DNA of 64,000 nucleotides from an uncultured Kordiimonas sp. (GCA_947503625.1 CANNEK010000001.1:248001-312000), one strand, 5' to 3'; positions 26,752 through 36,026 are shown, counted from the first letter of the stretch. Notes: generated by a model not told the origin, from the letters alone. Translations and numbers: made by a program.

Positions 26752-27685
26752 CCTTCCAGCACCCACACAGCTGGCAGTACCCGCGTTTGTGCTCCTTGTG
26801 ACAATAGAAATGATCTATGGCTGGAAAAGCGGCCGGGCACGATATGAAGGCAAAGACACATTCACATCGCTGATCATGGGGCTGGGCAGCACAATTGCCG
26901 GCGCGTTGACTGCGACATTCGCCATTGGCCTTGCCTATTGGGTTTGGGAAAACTTCAGACTGTTTGATTTTGGAACCGCGGCATGGGTTTTTGTACTGGC
27001 TTTCATTCTCGACGACCTGGCTTACTACTGGATTCATCGTATGGGGCATCGCATGCGCTGGATGTGGGCAGCCCATGTGATCCATCATTCAAGCCAGCAC
27101 TATAATCTCTCAACGGCCCTTCGTCAGACATGGACTGGCGCATTCACACCCGGCATTCTGTTTAAAATGCCGATCTTCCTGCTGGGTATAGAACCGGCAA
27201 TCGTCTTCTTTTGTGCAGGGCTAAACCTCATTTACCAATTCTGGATTCACACAGAAGCCATCGACAAAATGCCGCGTTGGTTCGAGTATATCTTCAACAC
27301 ACCCAGCCACCACCGTGTGCACCACGCCAACAACCCACGTTACCTTGATGCCAATTATGCAGGTGTTTTTATGGCGTGGGACAGAATGTTTGGGTCTTTT
27401 ATCCCGGAACAGAAAGATGAAGCCTGCCGCTATGGTCTGGTCACTGACCTCGGGACCTTTAACCCTCTGCGCGTCGCCTTCCATGAATGGGTGGGTATAT
27501 TCAGGGATATCGGGGGCGCCAAACGCTGGAAAGACCGTGTGTTGTTTTTGCTCGCTCCTCCCGGCTGGACACCTGATGGCAGCAGAATGACCAGCGACAT
27601 GATCCGTAACGCCTGGAAAGCAAGGCAGTTAGAAACACCAAAAAATAGCGATCAGGATGATGAGAATACCGTTGCAGCAGAATAA
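26744..27685 (+). CDS. Sterol desaturase / fatty acid hydroxylase family membrane protein
   Basis: This is an integral-membrane di-iron enzyme of 313 aa. Histidine boxes are HRMGH, HVIHH and HRVHH, with another His in FWIHTEA, the pattern of the family that binds two irons. Four or more hydrophobic segments surround them. The substrate is unknown; members hydroxylate or desaturate sterols, hopanoids, carotenoids or ether lipids. The ATG at 26744 has GGAGA eight bases upstream and overlaps the preceding gene; the track start at 26687 is rejected. The C-terminus is acidic and probably disordered. Confidence 0.9.
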   Translation: MLDLPAPTQLAVPAFVLLVTIEMIYGWKSGRARYEGKDTFTSLIMGLGSTIAGALTATFAIGLAYWVWENFRLFDFGTAAWVFVLAFILDDLAYYWIHRMGHRMRWMWAAHVIHHSSQHYNLSTALRQTWTGAFTPGILFKMPIFLLGIEPAIVFFCAGLNLIYQFWIHTEAIDKMPRWFEYIFNTPSHHRVHHANNPRYLDANYAGVFMAWDRMFGSFIPEQKDEACRYGLVTDLGTFNPLRVAFHEWVGIFRDIGGAKRWKDRVLFLLAPPGWTPDGSRMTSDMIRNAWKARQLETPKNSDQDDENTVAAE

Positions 27686-27718
27686 ATACTGCTCGTTTGC
27701 GATTGGCGTTGGCTGTGA

Positions 27719-27883
27719 TTAACCTCGGCGTTTTTTATCGATCAAAAAACCAATAACGCCACCAATAACACCTCCCCCGAGTGCTTCGAGGCTTGGTATA
27801 TACGGCAACCAAAGGCCAACAATGACGCCACCAAGCAAGCCCGCAAATACCATCACACCTGTAACTGTCGGTTTTTTATCCAT
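27719..27883 (-). CDS. Small membrane protein (54 aa), below the ORF-track cutoff
   Basis: The ORF encodes two glycine-rich hydrophobic segments, GVMVFAGLLGGVIVGLWL and GGGVIGGVIGFLI, with charged ends (MDKKPTV, DKKRRG). This is a hairpin-like topology with both ends inside by the positive-inside rule. GGAAAGG lies 10-13 bases upstream of the ATG. It lies convergent to the sterol-desaturase gene and divergent from the thiolase gene. No family is recognised, but composition and ribosome site argue for a real gene. Confidence 0.6.
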   Translation of the reverse strand: MDKKPTVTGVMVFAGLLGGVIVGLWLPYIPSLEALGGGVIGGVIGFLIDKKRRG

Positions 27884-28053
27884 GATGTACCAACCTTTCC
27901 GCGACCGGTTATAGAGTTCCTAACCCAATCGTCAATCAATTAACGCTTGCGAATCTGCGGCATTTTAGCCATTGTCCCGGCAAAATCAGGAACCGCCGGG
28001 CGCGGTAGTTTTATGGTGTGCCTCCCCGCACCCAACTGCATAAGGAGACGTTC

Positions 28054-29235
28054 ATGTCACAGGAAAAAATCGTTGTTGTAGGAATGGCCCGCACCCCTAT
28101 GGGTGGTTTGCTTGGTGACCTGTCTACTGTGCCGGCCAACGAGCTTGGTGCCGCCGCGATTTCAGGTGCACTTGAAAGCGCCGGTGTTGATGGATCGGCT
28201 ATCGATGAAACCATTATGGGCTGTGTGCTTCCGGCCGGTCAGGGACAAGCGCCCGCACGTCAGGCGAGCAAGAAAGCAGGCATCCCGGACGCAACTGGTG
28301 CCGTGACACTGAACAAGGTCTGTGGCTCTGGCATGAAAGCCATGATGAATGCCCACGACAGCATCCTTGCTGGCACCAACAATATTGTTGTGGCAGGTGG
28401 CATGGAAAGCATGTCCAAAGCTCCTCATATGATGCCGGCGATGCGATCCGGCATTAAATTCGGTGGTAGCGACATTGTTGACCATATGGCTCTCGACGGA
28501 TTGGTGGACGCTTATGAAGGCATTCCCATGGGCAACTTCGCCGAGCTGTGCGCAGAGCACTATCAGTTCAGTCGCGAGGCTCAAGATGCATATTCTATCG
28601 AGTCCCTGCAGCGCGCTCAAAAAGCCATCGAAAACGGTGACTTTGACGGCGAAGTTGTTGCTGTGACCGTGAAATCACGCCGCGGCGACACCGAAGTTAC
28701 AACCGACGAACAGCCGATGAAGGCGCGTCTGGACAAGATCCCCACCCTGCGCCCCGCTTTTAAGAAAGACGGCACAGTGACCGCCGCCAACGCCAGTTCA
28801 ATTTCTGACGGCGCTGCCGCAGTCGTTATGATGTCAGCAAGTGAGGCATCCGAGCGCGGTCTCACGGCACTTGCCACCGTACGCGGCCATGCAACGCATG
28901 CCCATGAACCACAATGGTTCACCACGGCGCCGGTTAAGGCGATGCAGAAAGTTCTGGATAAGGCCGGCTGGTCTATTGACGATGTCGATCTCTTCGAAAT
29001 CAACGAAGCGTTTGCAGTAGTACCAATGGCAGCCATGCAGGAGTTGGGCATCGACCACGCCAAGGTTAACGTGAATGGCGGTGCCTGCGCCCTTGGTCAC
29101 CCAATTGGTGCATCGGGCGCACGTATTTGTGTTACGCTGATCAACGCCTTGAAAAAACGGGGCCTCAAGAAAGGTGTTGCTTCCCTGTGCATTGGTGGTG
29201 GTGAAGCAACTGCAATGGCGATAGAAATCGAATAA
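28054..29235 (+). CDS. Thiolase (acetyl-CoA C-acetyltransferase)
   Basis: This thiolase of 393 aa condenses or cleaves acyl-CoA. Catalytic residues are visible: Cys90 in KVCGSGMKA, His in CALGHPIGASGAR and the second Cys in SLCIGGGEA; NEAFA is also present. The ATG at 28054 has AAGGAG six bases upstream; the track start at 28018 is rejected. It is followed by an acyl-CoA dehydrogenase gene after 19 bp, so a role in degradation of fatty or branched-chain acids is likelier than in polyhydroxybutyrate synthesis. Confidence 0.94.
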   Translation: MSQEKIVVVGMARTPMGGLLGDLSTVPANELGAAAISGALESAGVDGSAIDETIMGCVLPAGQGQAPARQASKKAGIPDATGAVTLNKVCGSGMKAMMNAHDSILAGTNNIVVAGGMESMSKAPHMMPAMRSGIKFGGSDIVDHMALDGLVDAYEGIPMGNFAELCAEHYQFSREAQDAYSIESLQRAQKAIENGDFDGEVVAVTVKSRRGDTEVTTDEQPMKARLDKIPTLRPAFKKDGTVTAANASSISDGAAAVVMMSASEASERGLTALATVRGHATHAHEPQWFTTAPVKAMQKVLDKAGWSIDDVDLFEINEAFAVVPMAAMQELGIDHAKVNVNGGACALGHPIGASGARICVTLINALKKRGLKKGVASLCIGGGEATAMAIEIE

Positions 29236-29254
29236 CGAGCAGAACGAGGCTGGC

Positions 29255-30391
29255 ATGATCCTTTCTGAAGAACAACGTATGGTGCAGGATATGGCGCGGG
29301 CCTTTGCCCGCGACGAAATCGCACCGCGAGCTGCTGACTGGGAAAAAGCGGGCGAAGTGCCATCCGACTTCCTGCGTCAAATGGGTGCGCTTGGCCTTAT
29401 GGGCATGACCGTTCCGGAAGAATGGGACGGCGCGGCAACAGACTATACATCTTATGCTCTCGCACTTGTAGAGATCGCAGGCGGTGATGGCGGTTTATCT
29501 ACCTTGATGAGTGTTAACAACGCACCTGTATGCGCGGCCATTCTGGCGAACGGCACAGATGCCCAGAAAGAACAGTTTCTGAAGCCACTGGCCCGTGGTG
29601 ATATGATTGGCGCTTTTTGCCTGACGGAACCCCAGGCCGGGTCAGACGCATCGCAACTAAAGACGAAAGCTGCACGCACCAATAGCGGCTGGAAATTGAA
29701 TGGCACCAAGCAGTTCATTACCTCGGGGAAAATTGCCGGTGCAGCGATTGTGTTTGCTGTAACTGACCCCGACGCCGGTAAAAAAGGGCTGTCTGCGTTT
29801 TTGGTGCCAACCGACACCCCCGGCTACACAGTTGCAAGCGTTGAACACAAGCTTGGCCAGAAATCCTCAGATACCTGCCAGATCGTATTTGAAGATATGG
29901 AGGTCCCGACAGACTGTTTGCTGGGTGCAGAAGGCGACGGCTACAAGATCGCACTTTCAAATCTGGAAACAGGGCGTATCGGCATTGCCGCGCAATCAGT
30001 TGGCATGGCCAAAGCGGCTTACGAGTATGCCCTTCAGTATGCCAAGGAACGTGAAACCTTTGGAAAAGCCATCATTGACCATCAGGCTGTTGGTTTCCGG
30101 CTGGCAGATATGGCCACCGAACTCAAGGCTGCCGAACTGATGGTTCTGGATGCCGCTGCCAAAAAGGATGCTGGAGTGCCATGCCTGCAAGAAGCCTGCA
30201 TGGCAAAGCTTTTTGCCAGCGAAACAGCCGAGAAAATATGCTCGGCTGCTATTCAGACGCTGGGCGGGTACGGATATCTGTCCGAGTATCCGGTGGAACG
30301 CATATACCGCGATGTAAAAGTTTGCCAGATTTATGAAGGCACGTCAGATATCCAGCGCATGGTAATTAACCGTCAGATCAAGGCAAGCTGA
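29255..30391 (+). CDS. Acyl-CoA dehydrogenase
   Basis: This is a flavin-dependent dehydrogenase of 378 aa. Family signatures are GAFCLTEPQAGSDASQLKTKA near the FAD and substrate site and the C-terminal CQIYEGTSDIQRMVI, in which Glu361 is the expected catalytic base (the position used by short-chain and isobutyryl types). It is in an operon with thiolase (19-bp gap; GAGG ribosome site). The chain-length preference cannot be told; short or branched-chain substrates are most likely. Confidence 0.94.
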   Translation: MILSEEQRMVQDMARAFARDEIAPRAADWEKAGEVPSDFLRQMGALGLMGMTVPEEWDGAATDYTSYALALVEIAGGDGGLSTLMSVNNAPVCAAILANGTDAQKEQFLKPLARGDMIGAFCLTEPQAGSDASQLKTKAARTNSGWKLNGTKQFITSGKIAGAAIVFAVTDPDAGKKGLSAFLVPTDTPGYTVASVEHKLGQKSSDTCQIVFEDMEVPTDCLLGAEGDGYKIALSNLETGRIGIAAQSVGMAKAAYEYALQYAKERETFGKAIIDHQAVGFRLADMATELKAAELMVLDAAAKKDAGVPCLQEACMAKLFASETAEKICSAAIQTLGGYGYLSEYPVERIYRDVKVCQIYEGTSDIQRMVINRQIKAS

Positions 30392-30413
30392 TCTGACGGC
30401 TTCCAGTTTCAGT

Positions 30414-30956
30414 CTAGAAACTGAAGAGTAGCCCGGCGCCGATGCTGGTGATATCGGCTTCGTCACTTACGGCATGATACTGGCCACGTAAACGCACGCC
30501 AAACCAGCTGCTTGCCATATATTCAAGGCCAGCTTCAAACATAACGCCATCTGAAGAACCCATGTTCTGTACTTCGTTGGCAAGGTCAACTGACGTGTAT
30601 CCGGCACCACCGTACCACATCAGTTTGTTGTTTGGTGTGTATCCAAGCTTTGCAATGATGCTGGCGCTGCTGTCAAACAAATCAAAATTCGTATTGATAG
30701 CGTCAGAATCAACAATCATGACGGCGCCTTCAACGCCGTACACAAGACCGCTGTCCGTTTGCTTGCGCAACCCTGCAAAAAAATCGACAAAAGCACCGTC
30801 GCCGCCAGAGCTATAGTCGCCGTATCCAGCCCCTGCCCCCAGATACAGGCCACTAAAGCGTTTCGTATCCTGTGTTTCAGGAGAAGTTTGCTGCGCCACA
30901 GCAGCAGGCGCAAAAAATAGCCCAAAGCATGTGATAAGTATGTTTGCTCGTTTCAT
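30414..30956 (-). CDS. Outer-membrane beta-barrel protein (OmpA-like barrel/porin family)
   Basis: The start is taken at the ATG at 30956 (MKRANILITCFGLFFAPAAVAQ), which gives a signal peptide; the track start at 31043 adds an unlikely N-terminus. The mature part (about 155 aa) alternates aromatic and small residues as in eight-stranded barrels (GLYLGAGAGYGDYSS, WYGGAGYTSVDL, SSWFGVRLRGQYHA) and ends in Phe (LLFSF), the outer-membrane assembly signal. Function is unknown. Confidence 0.83.
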   Translation of the reverse strand: MKRANILITCFGLFFAPAAVAQQTSPETQDTKRFSGLYLGAGAGYGDYSSGGDGAFVDFFAGLRKQTDSGLVYGVEGAVMIVDSDAINTNFDLFDSSASIIAKLGYTPNNKLMWYGGAGYTSVDLANEVQNMGSSDGVMFEAGLEYMASSWFGVRLRGQYHAVSDEADITSIGAGLLFSF

Positions 30957-31039
30957 GATGATCCCCAATCGAGTTGATTTTCTGCAATTGCAGACACGAA
31001 CAGACATAAGCGTGTAATTAAGACAATAATGTGGCAAAC

Positions 31040-31852
31040 TCAAACGCGCGAAAGCATGCTCTCGATTTCAGTCAGCATGTCGTAGGTTGCCTTTTTACCA
31101 AGCGCGATCAGTTCATCGGCTTTGGTAAAATCAGCCATATCAATGTGGCCAATGCGCGGTGTAATCACAACGTCGGGTTTATCCGCCGTCAGGTTTGCCT
31201 GGCTCAGGCTTCGAAGCGCTAGCGACCAGCCTGCTCTGGCCGTTTTCATGGCCGCAAGCGATGGTTTTTCTCCATCCGGGTCAAACCCCAATCGGCGTGC
31301 CCTGCCCTGAAAGTCACCTTGTAGGTCAACTGCAATAATCTTGTCTGCGCCCAGATCTCGAGCAGCGGTGACAGGCACAGGGTCAACTATGCCACCATCG
31401 ACCAGCAACAGTCGACCGGTTTCCACTGCAGGCAACATACCTGGAATGGCCGACGACGCCCGAAGTGCCGTAACAACATCACCGGCATCCAGAGCTACCC
31501 GCTCCCCTGAATAGAGATCTGATGCAATGGCTGCAAAGGGCTTTGGCAATTGTTCGATGGTTCGGTGGCCGAAATGCTGGCGCAGACGCTGTTCTATTTT
31601 ATCAGCACCCAGCAGACTGCCCTTGGTGAAACCAAGCTGTCCCATGGAAAGCATATCACGCAGCGATACTTCCCGCGCGACATCTTCGAGCTCGTCAACA
31701 ATGTCCGCTGCGATGCAGGCACCAACGATCGAGCCAATGCTGGTACCCGAAACAACATCCAGTGGAACGCCCTCTGCTTCCAGAACGCGCACCACGCCAA
31801 TATGGGCCCAGCCCAGCCCAGCTCCGCCGCCCAATGCCAAACCAATCGCCAT
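31040..31852 (-). CDS. Patatin-like phospholipase (RssA-type)
   Basis: This is a cytosolic serine acyl hydrolase of 270 aa. It has the oxyanion-hole motif LALGGGAGLG, the nucleophile GTSIGS (GxSxG) and the dyad Asp in DGGIVDPVP. The ATG at 31852 has AGGA seven bases upstream and starts exactly at the domain; the track start at 32017 is rejected. Patatins of this type act on phospholipid or lysophospholipid. It lies upstream of the outer-membrane barrel gene on the same strand. Confidence 0.92.
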   Translation of the reverse strand: MAIGLALGGGAGLGWAHIGVVRVLEAEGVPLDVVSGTSIGSIVGACIAADIVDELEDVAREVSLRDMLSMGQLGFTKGSLLGADKIEQRLRQHFGHRTIEQLPKPFAAIASDLYSGERVALDAGDVVTALRASSAIPGMLPAVETGRLLLVDGGIVDPVPVTAARDLGADKIIAVDLQGDFQGRARRLGFDPDGEKPSLAAMKTARAGWSLALRSLSQANLTADKPDVVITPRIGHIDMADFTKADELIALGKKATYDMLTEIESMLSRV

Positions 31853-32016
31853 GATTTTATCCTTGTTGTTTATCCAGACGTAAGCACGGATTGGAAATGT
31901 GCAAGCAGTTCGTCCCACAAGTCCATCATTTGGCCTGTTTCTCGGCGGGCGACATTGATCCGCCATTTTTCTTGCAGGATAGTCTGGAAAACTTGGTAGA
32001 CACAGGAAAAGACACA

Positions 32017-32580
32017 ATGAAAAAACTGATGATATTCATGGCGATGACCGGATTGATTTCCTATGGCGCTTTGGCTCAGGATGAAGTCCCGGAAGCTTCG
32101 AAAGCACCTCTGAAAGCAATGGAGATTCTTGCTTCATTTGCCGGCACCTGGCAGGTGCAAATGAGTTATTCGCCGGACGACGGCGCGACCTGGCAAATGC
32201 TCCCGGCGGCAAGGCATGAAGTTTCTTTCCGTGAGAAAAACCTGATCCTCACCGAGCAACCCATGGAAAGCAATCCAAACGCTTTCCAGTCTGCATCCTA
32301 CTATAGCTATGATCAGTACCGCGAACTGTACCGGGTTGCTGTTATGGACGATACATGGGGGTTGCTGGATGTCTATGAAGGCAAGCCGGAAGGCGATAAA
32401 CTGATCTTGACCAACCTCAAATCAGGTACTTTTTTTCCAACCGGCGATGGTCGCTGGAGAGCATTTAAACTGATGCTTGATCTGACGGGCGATACCGAAC
32501 GCATGTTGATCGTGGAAAAATCGGATGACGGTGGCGCAAGCTGGCAGCCTAACTTCAAAGTTTCCTATACAAAACAATAG
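32017..32580 (+). CDS. Exported DUF1579-like (lipocalin-type) protein
   Basis: This is a 187-aa secreted protein with a signal peptide (MKKLMIFMAMTGLISYGALAQ). The mature part has a beta-rich pattern beginning FAGTWQVQMSYSPDDGATW, similar to the GTW motif of DUF1579-like proteins. The ATG at 32017 has AGGA upstream. Function is unknown. A protein of the same general type is encoded at 35475. Confidence 0.65.
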   Translation: MKKLMIFMAMTGLISYGALAQDEVPEASKAPLKAMEILASFAGTWQVQMSYSPDDGATWQMLPAARHEVSFREKNLILTEQPMESNPNAFQSASYYSYDQYRELYRVAVMDDTWGLLDVYEGKPEGDKLILTNLKSGTFFPTGDGRWRAFKLMLDLTGDTERMLIVEKSDDGGASWQPNFKVSYTKQ

Positions 32581-32639
32581 GAAATCCTGGAATTTCATGC
32601 ATTACCTTCCCGAAATTTCACACAAGAACTTAAATCAAG

Positions 32640-32668
32640 GGGTCATCTTCTATTCAGGTGGCCCTTTT
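32640..32668 (+). terminator. Possible Rho-independent terminator
   Basis: 8-bp stem GGGTCATC/GGTGGCCC with two G-U pairs and a 9-base loop, followed by TTTT. It lies downstream of the DUF1579-like gene, between convergent genes. Confidence 0.5.
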
Positions 32669-32727
32669 GGCTATCAAGGTCGGTTTTTTCTCCAGCTTCT
32701 CCACTTTTGGAGGATATTTTCCGCTTT

Positions 32728-33705
32728 TTATCGGCTCCGATACCAAAAAGGGTGAGTATCGACCGATGGATCATTCGTTAATCGCAGGATGACACCCATT
32801 TTCACATCTACCAAATAGATGTCTATGTTGCCTTTTTCCGCATAGTCGGCAGTAAAGGCGATCCAGTCACCATCAGGTGACCAATGAGTTTCATACTGCC
32901 AGTGAGAAATGCTGTTCCCGATCGAATGAATGCCTTTGCTTTCGCTTTTTGTTAGATTTTCGGCAGCCGAACCATCCGGTTTCATCCGCCAAACATCTGT
33001 GTAACCCGCTTTATCCTGCCGTAAATGCGCAATCCATTTGCCATCCGGTGACCAGCTGGGTGCAAACGCATGGTCCGTGTCTGTCGGTATTCGCCGCTTT
33101 CCAGAGCCATCAATCCCAACAAGTGCTAAATGCAGACGCTCCCCGACAAAAGCGTCATAGACGACCTGTTTACCATCCGGTGAAAAAGCCGGATTTCGGG
33201 CATGTTCATCCTCATCATTGGTCAGATTGCGATTGCCACTGCCATCAGAGTTTATGATAAAGATATCGCCTTTCCCACGGAAATAGGCTTCACCCTTGTT
33301 CACAATCCGCCGGTAGACCAATCTTGACCCGTCAGGAGACCAGCTCGGATCGTAAGCATACTGCGGGTCCCTTGTCAGCCGTCGCGGGCTGCTGCCATCA
33401 AGGTTGGAAACACCAATCTTCCATCCCCCATACCGATAGGTGGTAAAGGCAAGCCGCTTTCCGTCTGGTGAAATACCGGGCTCGTATTCCCCACGTCCCG
33501 ACACCGAAGCCGACACATGAAGGTGGCGGTCTTCGCCGTTCATCGCCACGCTGAACAGAGACAATTCTCTACTGCCACCCTCCGCAGCATAAAGGATACG
33601 CATGTTTCCGGGTTCAAGGGCTTTACCCGCCAGCGCAATATCCGCACCGAAGCATGGCAGTGACAAAAAAATGATGCCTGAGAGCAAAACCGGGATCAAA
33701 TTCAT
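32728..33705 (-). CDS. TolB-like beta-propeller protein, exported
   Basis: This is a periplasmic PD40/WD40-like protein of 325 aa with a signal peptide (PVLLSGIIFLSLPCFGA). Five repeats of the form (F/W)SPDGxxxxY are visible (GISPDGKRLAFTTY, SWSPDGSRLVYRR, AFSPDGKQVVYDA, SWSPDGKWIAHLR, HWSPDGDWIAFTA). The fold usually binds proteins or sugars. It is not the tolB of the Tol-Pal operon, since no tol genes are near. The ATG at 33705 has GGAGG six bases upstream; the track uses the adjacent TTG. Confidence 0.86.
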   Translation of the reverse strand: MNLIPVLLSGIIFLSLPCFGADIALAGKALEPGNMRILYAAEGGSRELSLFSVAMNGEDRHLHVSASVSGRGEYEPGISPDGKRLAFTTYRYGGWKIGVSNLDGSSPRRLTRDPQYAYDPSWSPDGSRLVYRRIVNKGEAYFRGKGDIFIINSDGSGNRNLTNDEDEHARNPAFSPDGKQVVYDAFVGERLHLALVGIDGSGKRRIPTDTDHAFAPSWSPDGKWIAHLRQDKAGYTDVWRMKPDGSAAENLTKSESKGIHSIGNSISHWQYETHWSPDGDWIAFTADYAEKGNIDIYLVDVKMGVILRLTNDPSVDTHPFWYRSR

Positions 33706-33845
33706 CAAACACCTCCATCTATGCAGGCACAGTACACCACTCTCCCGTCGACCTTAGGCCAAACATGTTGAAGGGGCAGACGAGCGGGCAAAACGCCGAA
33801 AAAGCCTGCTGGATCGCCAAAAGGTCAAGCGTCCGTGATTTGAAC

Positions 33846-34460
33846 ATGCCAGGAGTCTGTGTCAGTTTGTGCGCCGTGAACCATTCAGATTTAACAGCTC
33901 TTGTTACGGAAATTCGTGCGTGCGCCATATGTGCGGCATCGCTTCCGCACGGCGTTCGACCAGTACTTCAGGTTAGCCCCGGTGCGAAAATCCTGATCGT
34001 TGGACAGGCACCCGGTCGCCGTGTCCATGAGACGGGCATCCCATTTGATGACCCGAGCGGGAATCGCTTGCGGCACTGGATGGGTGTCGACAGGGAAACA
34101 TTTTATGACGCAGAAAAAATTGCCATTGTGCCAATGGGGTTCTGTTACCCGGGCACGGGCAAATCCGGCGACCTGCCGCCAAGGCCAGAGTGCGCAGCAA
34201 CGTGGCGCAATCAGATCATGGATAGCCTCGGCTCAATCGAACTGACTCTGGTTATTGGTCAATATGCCATTGGATGGCATTTACCGGAGGGCGGCAAACT
34301 GTCAGTTACAGAGACCGTCAGGAACTGGCGCAATCACTGGCCGGAAAAACTGGTTTTGCCTCACCCAAGTCCGCGCAACAACATTTGGCTGAAGAAGAAC
34401 CCGTGGTTTGAAAACGAACTGCTTCCCCCTCTTCAGAAACGCGTGAAAGCCCTGCTTTAG
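33846..34460 (+). CDS. Uracil-DNA glycosylase superfamily protein
   Basis: This protein has the two superfamily motifs: ILIVGQAPGRRVHETGIPFDD (motif 1) and PHPSPRNNIW (motif 2). It would excise uracil or other damaged bases from DNA. Only one close Cys pair (CAIC) is seen, so an iron-sulfur cluster as in family 4 is not evident. The start is uncertain: the track uses 33765; I chose the ATG at 33846, nearer the domain; a TTG or GTG further in is possible. It lies in the ssb-uvrA repair neighbourhood, though without its own LexA box. Confidence 0.8.
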   Translation: MPGVCVSLCAVNHSDLTALVTEIRACAICAASLPHGVRPVLQVSPGAKILIVGQAPGRRVHETGIPFDDPSGNRLRHWMGVDRETFYDAEKIAIVPMGFCYPGTGKSGDLPPRPECAATWRNQIMDSLGSIELTLVIGQYAIGWHLPEGGKLSVTETVRNWRNHWPEKLVLPHPSPRNNIWLKKNPWFENELLPPLQKRVKALL

Positions 34461-34633
34461 CGTTTGCAAGGCCTGACGCTAAAATCAACCATGATGCGGC
34501 TGTAACCGACCCTAAATTCACAGAACCGAAGCTTGATGCCGGGCGCGTGCCCCTATTTAGAAAAAACCTGAGGAAGCAGTAACTGCCATTCAAAATATTT
34601 TCGGGAAAATCTCGCGCAGATAAGGCCAGACAA

Positions 34634-34664
34634 GAAAAAGGCCGGAGCTACATAATCCCGGCCT
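34634..34664 (-). terminator. Rho-independent terminator of ssb
   Basis: Read on the minus strand: stem AGGCCGG/CCGGCCT with a 12-base loop and a following TTTTT. Confidence 0.85.
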
Positions 34665-34695
34665 CATGATCATTAATTGTAGTGTATATCAGCTC

Positions 34696-35199
34696 CTAGA
34701 ACGGGATTTCATCATCCAGATCAGCAGCGCCGCCAGCAGGCGCTGATTGACCACCCCCAAAGCCGCCGCCCTGTGACTGTCCACCACCCTGTGATTGACC
34801 ACCATAGCTGGACTGGTTGTCGCTGAAGCCACCGCCTGCACTGTCGTTCCTGCCATCCAGCATCGTCAATTCGCCTCGGAAACGCTGAAGCACGACTTCA
34901 GTTGAATATTTTTCAACACCCGACTGGTCTGTCCATTTGCGCGTCTGCAACTGGCCCTCAACATATACCTTTGAACCTTTTTTCAGGTAGTTCTGTGCAA
35001 CCTTGGCCAGATTCTCGTTAAAAATAACCACCCGGTGCCATTCGGTTTTATCGCGCCGTTCGCCGGTGTTTTTATCGCGCCAGTTCTCTGACGTTGCCAC
35101 CGACAGGTTCACCACAGGATTACCATCCTGCATTGTCCTTACTTCAGGGTCCCGGCCCAAATTACCTACCAAAATTACTTTATTTACACTGCCTGCCAT
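34696..35199 (-). CDS. ssb: Single-stranded DNA-binding protein
   Basis: SSB coats single-stranded DNA in replication and repair and recruits partners by its C-terminal tip. It has 167 aa. The OB fold spans about 1-110 ([38 protein letters not shown]). A Gly/Gln/Ser-rich linker is followed by the conserved acidic tip DDEIPF. A LexA-type operator lies 135 bp upstream, so it probably belongs to the SOS regulon. Confidence 0.97.
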   Translation of the reverse strand: MAGSVNKVILVGNLGRDPEVRTMQDGNPVVNLSVATSENWRDKNTGERRDKTEWHRVVIFNENLAKVAQNYLKKGSKVYVEGQLQTRKWTDQSGVEKYSTEVVLQRFRGELTMLDGRNDSAGGGFSDNQSSYGGQSQGGGQSQGGGFGGGQSAPAGGAADLDDEIPF

Positions 35200-35333
35200 C
35201 AGGGCCCCCTTTTACTCAAATATCAAGTTGCCAAAACCCGAAACAATCGACAGATCGTCCAGAAGGCAACTCTTGCTGGCGCGCACTTTAGACCATTGGC
35301 ACTCCTCCATGCAAAGTCTTATTGGAAATTTTT

Positions 35334-35348
35334 GTTCATTTTTTGTTC
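35334..35348. promoter_or_regulatory. LexA operator (SOS box) between ssb and the DUF1579-like gene
   Basis: GTTCATTTTTTGTTC is a perfect GTTC-N7-GTTC direct repeat, the LexA site known from alphaproteobacteria. It lies about 130 bp from both divergent start codons. Confidence 0.8.
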
Positions 35349-35474
35349 TTGTTTTAGACACCTTGTCTTTTTTCGGCTCGCCGTATGCATGTTGCAACTC
35401 ATCGCGCATGGCTGGCTCAGGCTTTCTGTCGGGATAGACTGACACTGGGAAACCAGATTTCCGGAGGGGACAAA

Positions 35475-36026
35475 ATGAACAAATCCACATATTTTGCCGC
35501 TGCGCTTGTCGCGAGCTGCTTCGCCGCCGAAACGTCAACAGCACAGCAGCAGAGCCAAACACCGCCGCCGCCCTGTACAGCCGATGAAAAGTTTCGGGAT
35601 TTTGATTTCTGGATTGGCACTTGGGAAGTAACACCTTGGGCTGGTGGTGCTGTTGCCGGCCACAATGTGATTGCGCCGGCAGAAGGCGGCTGCCTGCTAA
35701 CCGAAAACTGGACCAACGTGCAAGGGGGCACCGGGCGGTCGATCAACTTTTATAACCCGAACACGGGAAAATGGCGCCAAGTATGGATCGCGGGCGGATA
35801 CTCGATAGATATCGAAGGCGGCCTGAAGAATGGTTCGATGGCTCTCGAAGGGAGCATCTTCTATTATGGGCAGAAAAATACGGCGCCTTTCAAAGGAACC
35901 TGGACGCCACAGGAAGACGGCAGCGTGCGCCAGCACTTTGAACAGTTCAATCCTGAAACGAAGGAATGGGCCACCTGGTTTGATGGTCGGTATGTGAAAA
36001 CACAAAATGTTGCATCAAACAACTGA
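35475..36026 (+). CDS. Exported DUF1579-like protein
   Basis: This is a 183-aa secreted protein with a signal peptide (MNKSTYFAAALVASCFAAETSTA). The mature part begins FDFWIGTWEVTPW and continues as a beta-rich lipocalin-like domain ending WFDGRYVKTQ. The start ATG has GGAGGGG about five bases upstream; the track start at 35385 is rejected. Function is unknown. It is divergent from ssb with a shared LexA box between them, so damage control is possible but unproven. Confidence 0.7.
   Translation: MNKSTYFAAALVASCFAAETSTAQQQSQTPPPPCTADEKFRDFDFWIGTWEVTPWAGGAVAGHNVIAPAEGGCLLTENWTNVQGGTGRSINFYNPNTGKWRQVWIAGGYSIDIEGGLKNGSMALEGSIFYYGQKNTAPFKGTWTPQEDGSVRQHFEQFNPETKEWATWFDGRYVKTQNVASNN

Noticed and set aside
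34404-34582. Open plus-strand frame after the UDG gene (contains ...DAKINHDAAVTDPKFTEPKL...)
   Set aside because: It looks protein-like for about 57 codons but has no start codon. It may be a remnant; not enough to call a gene.
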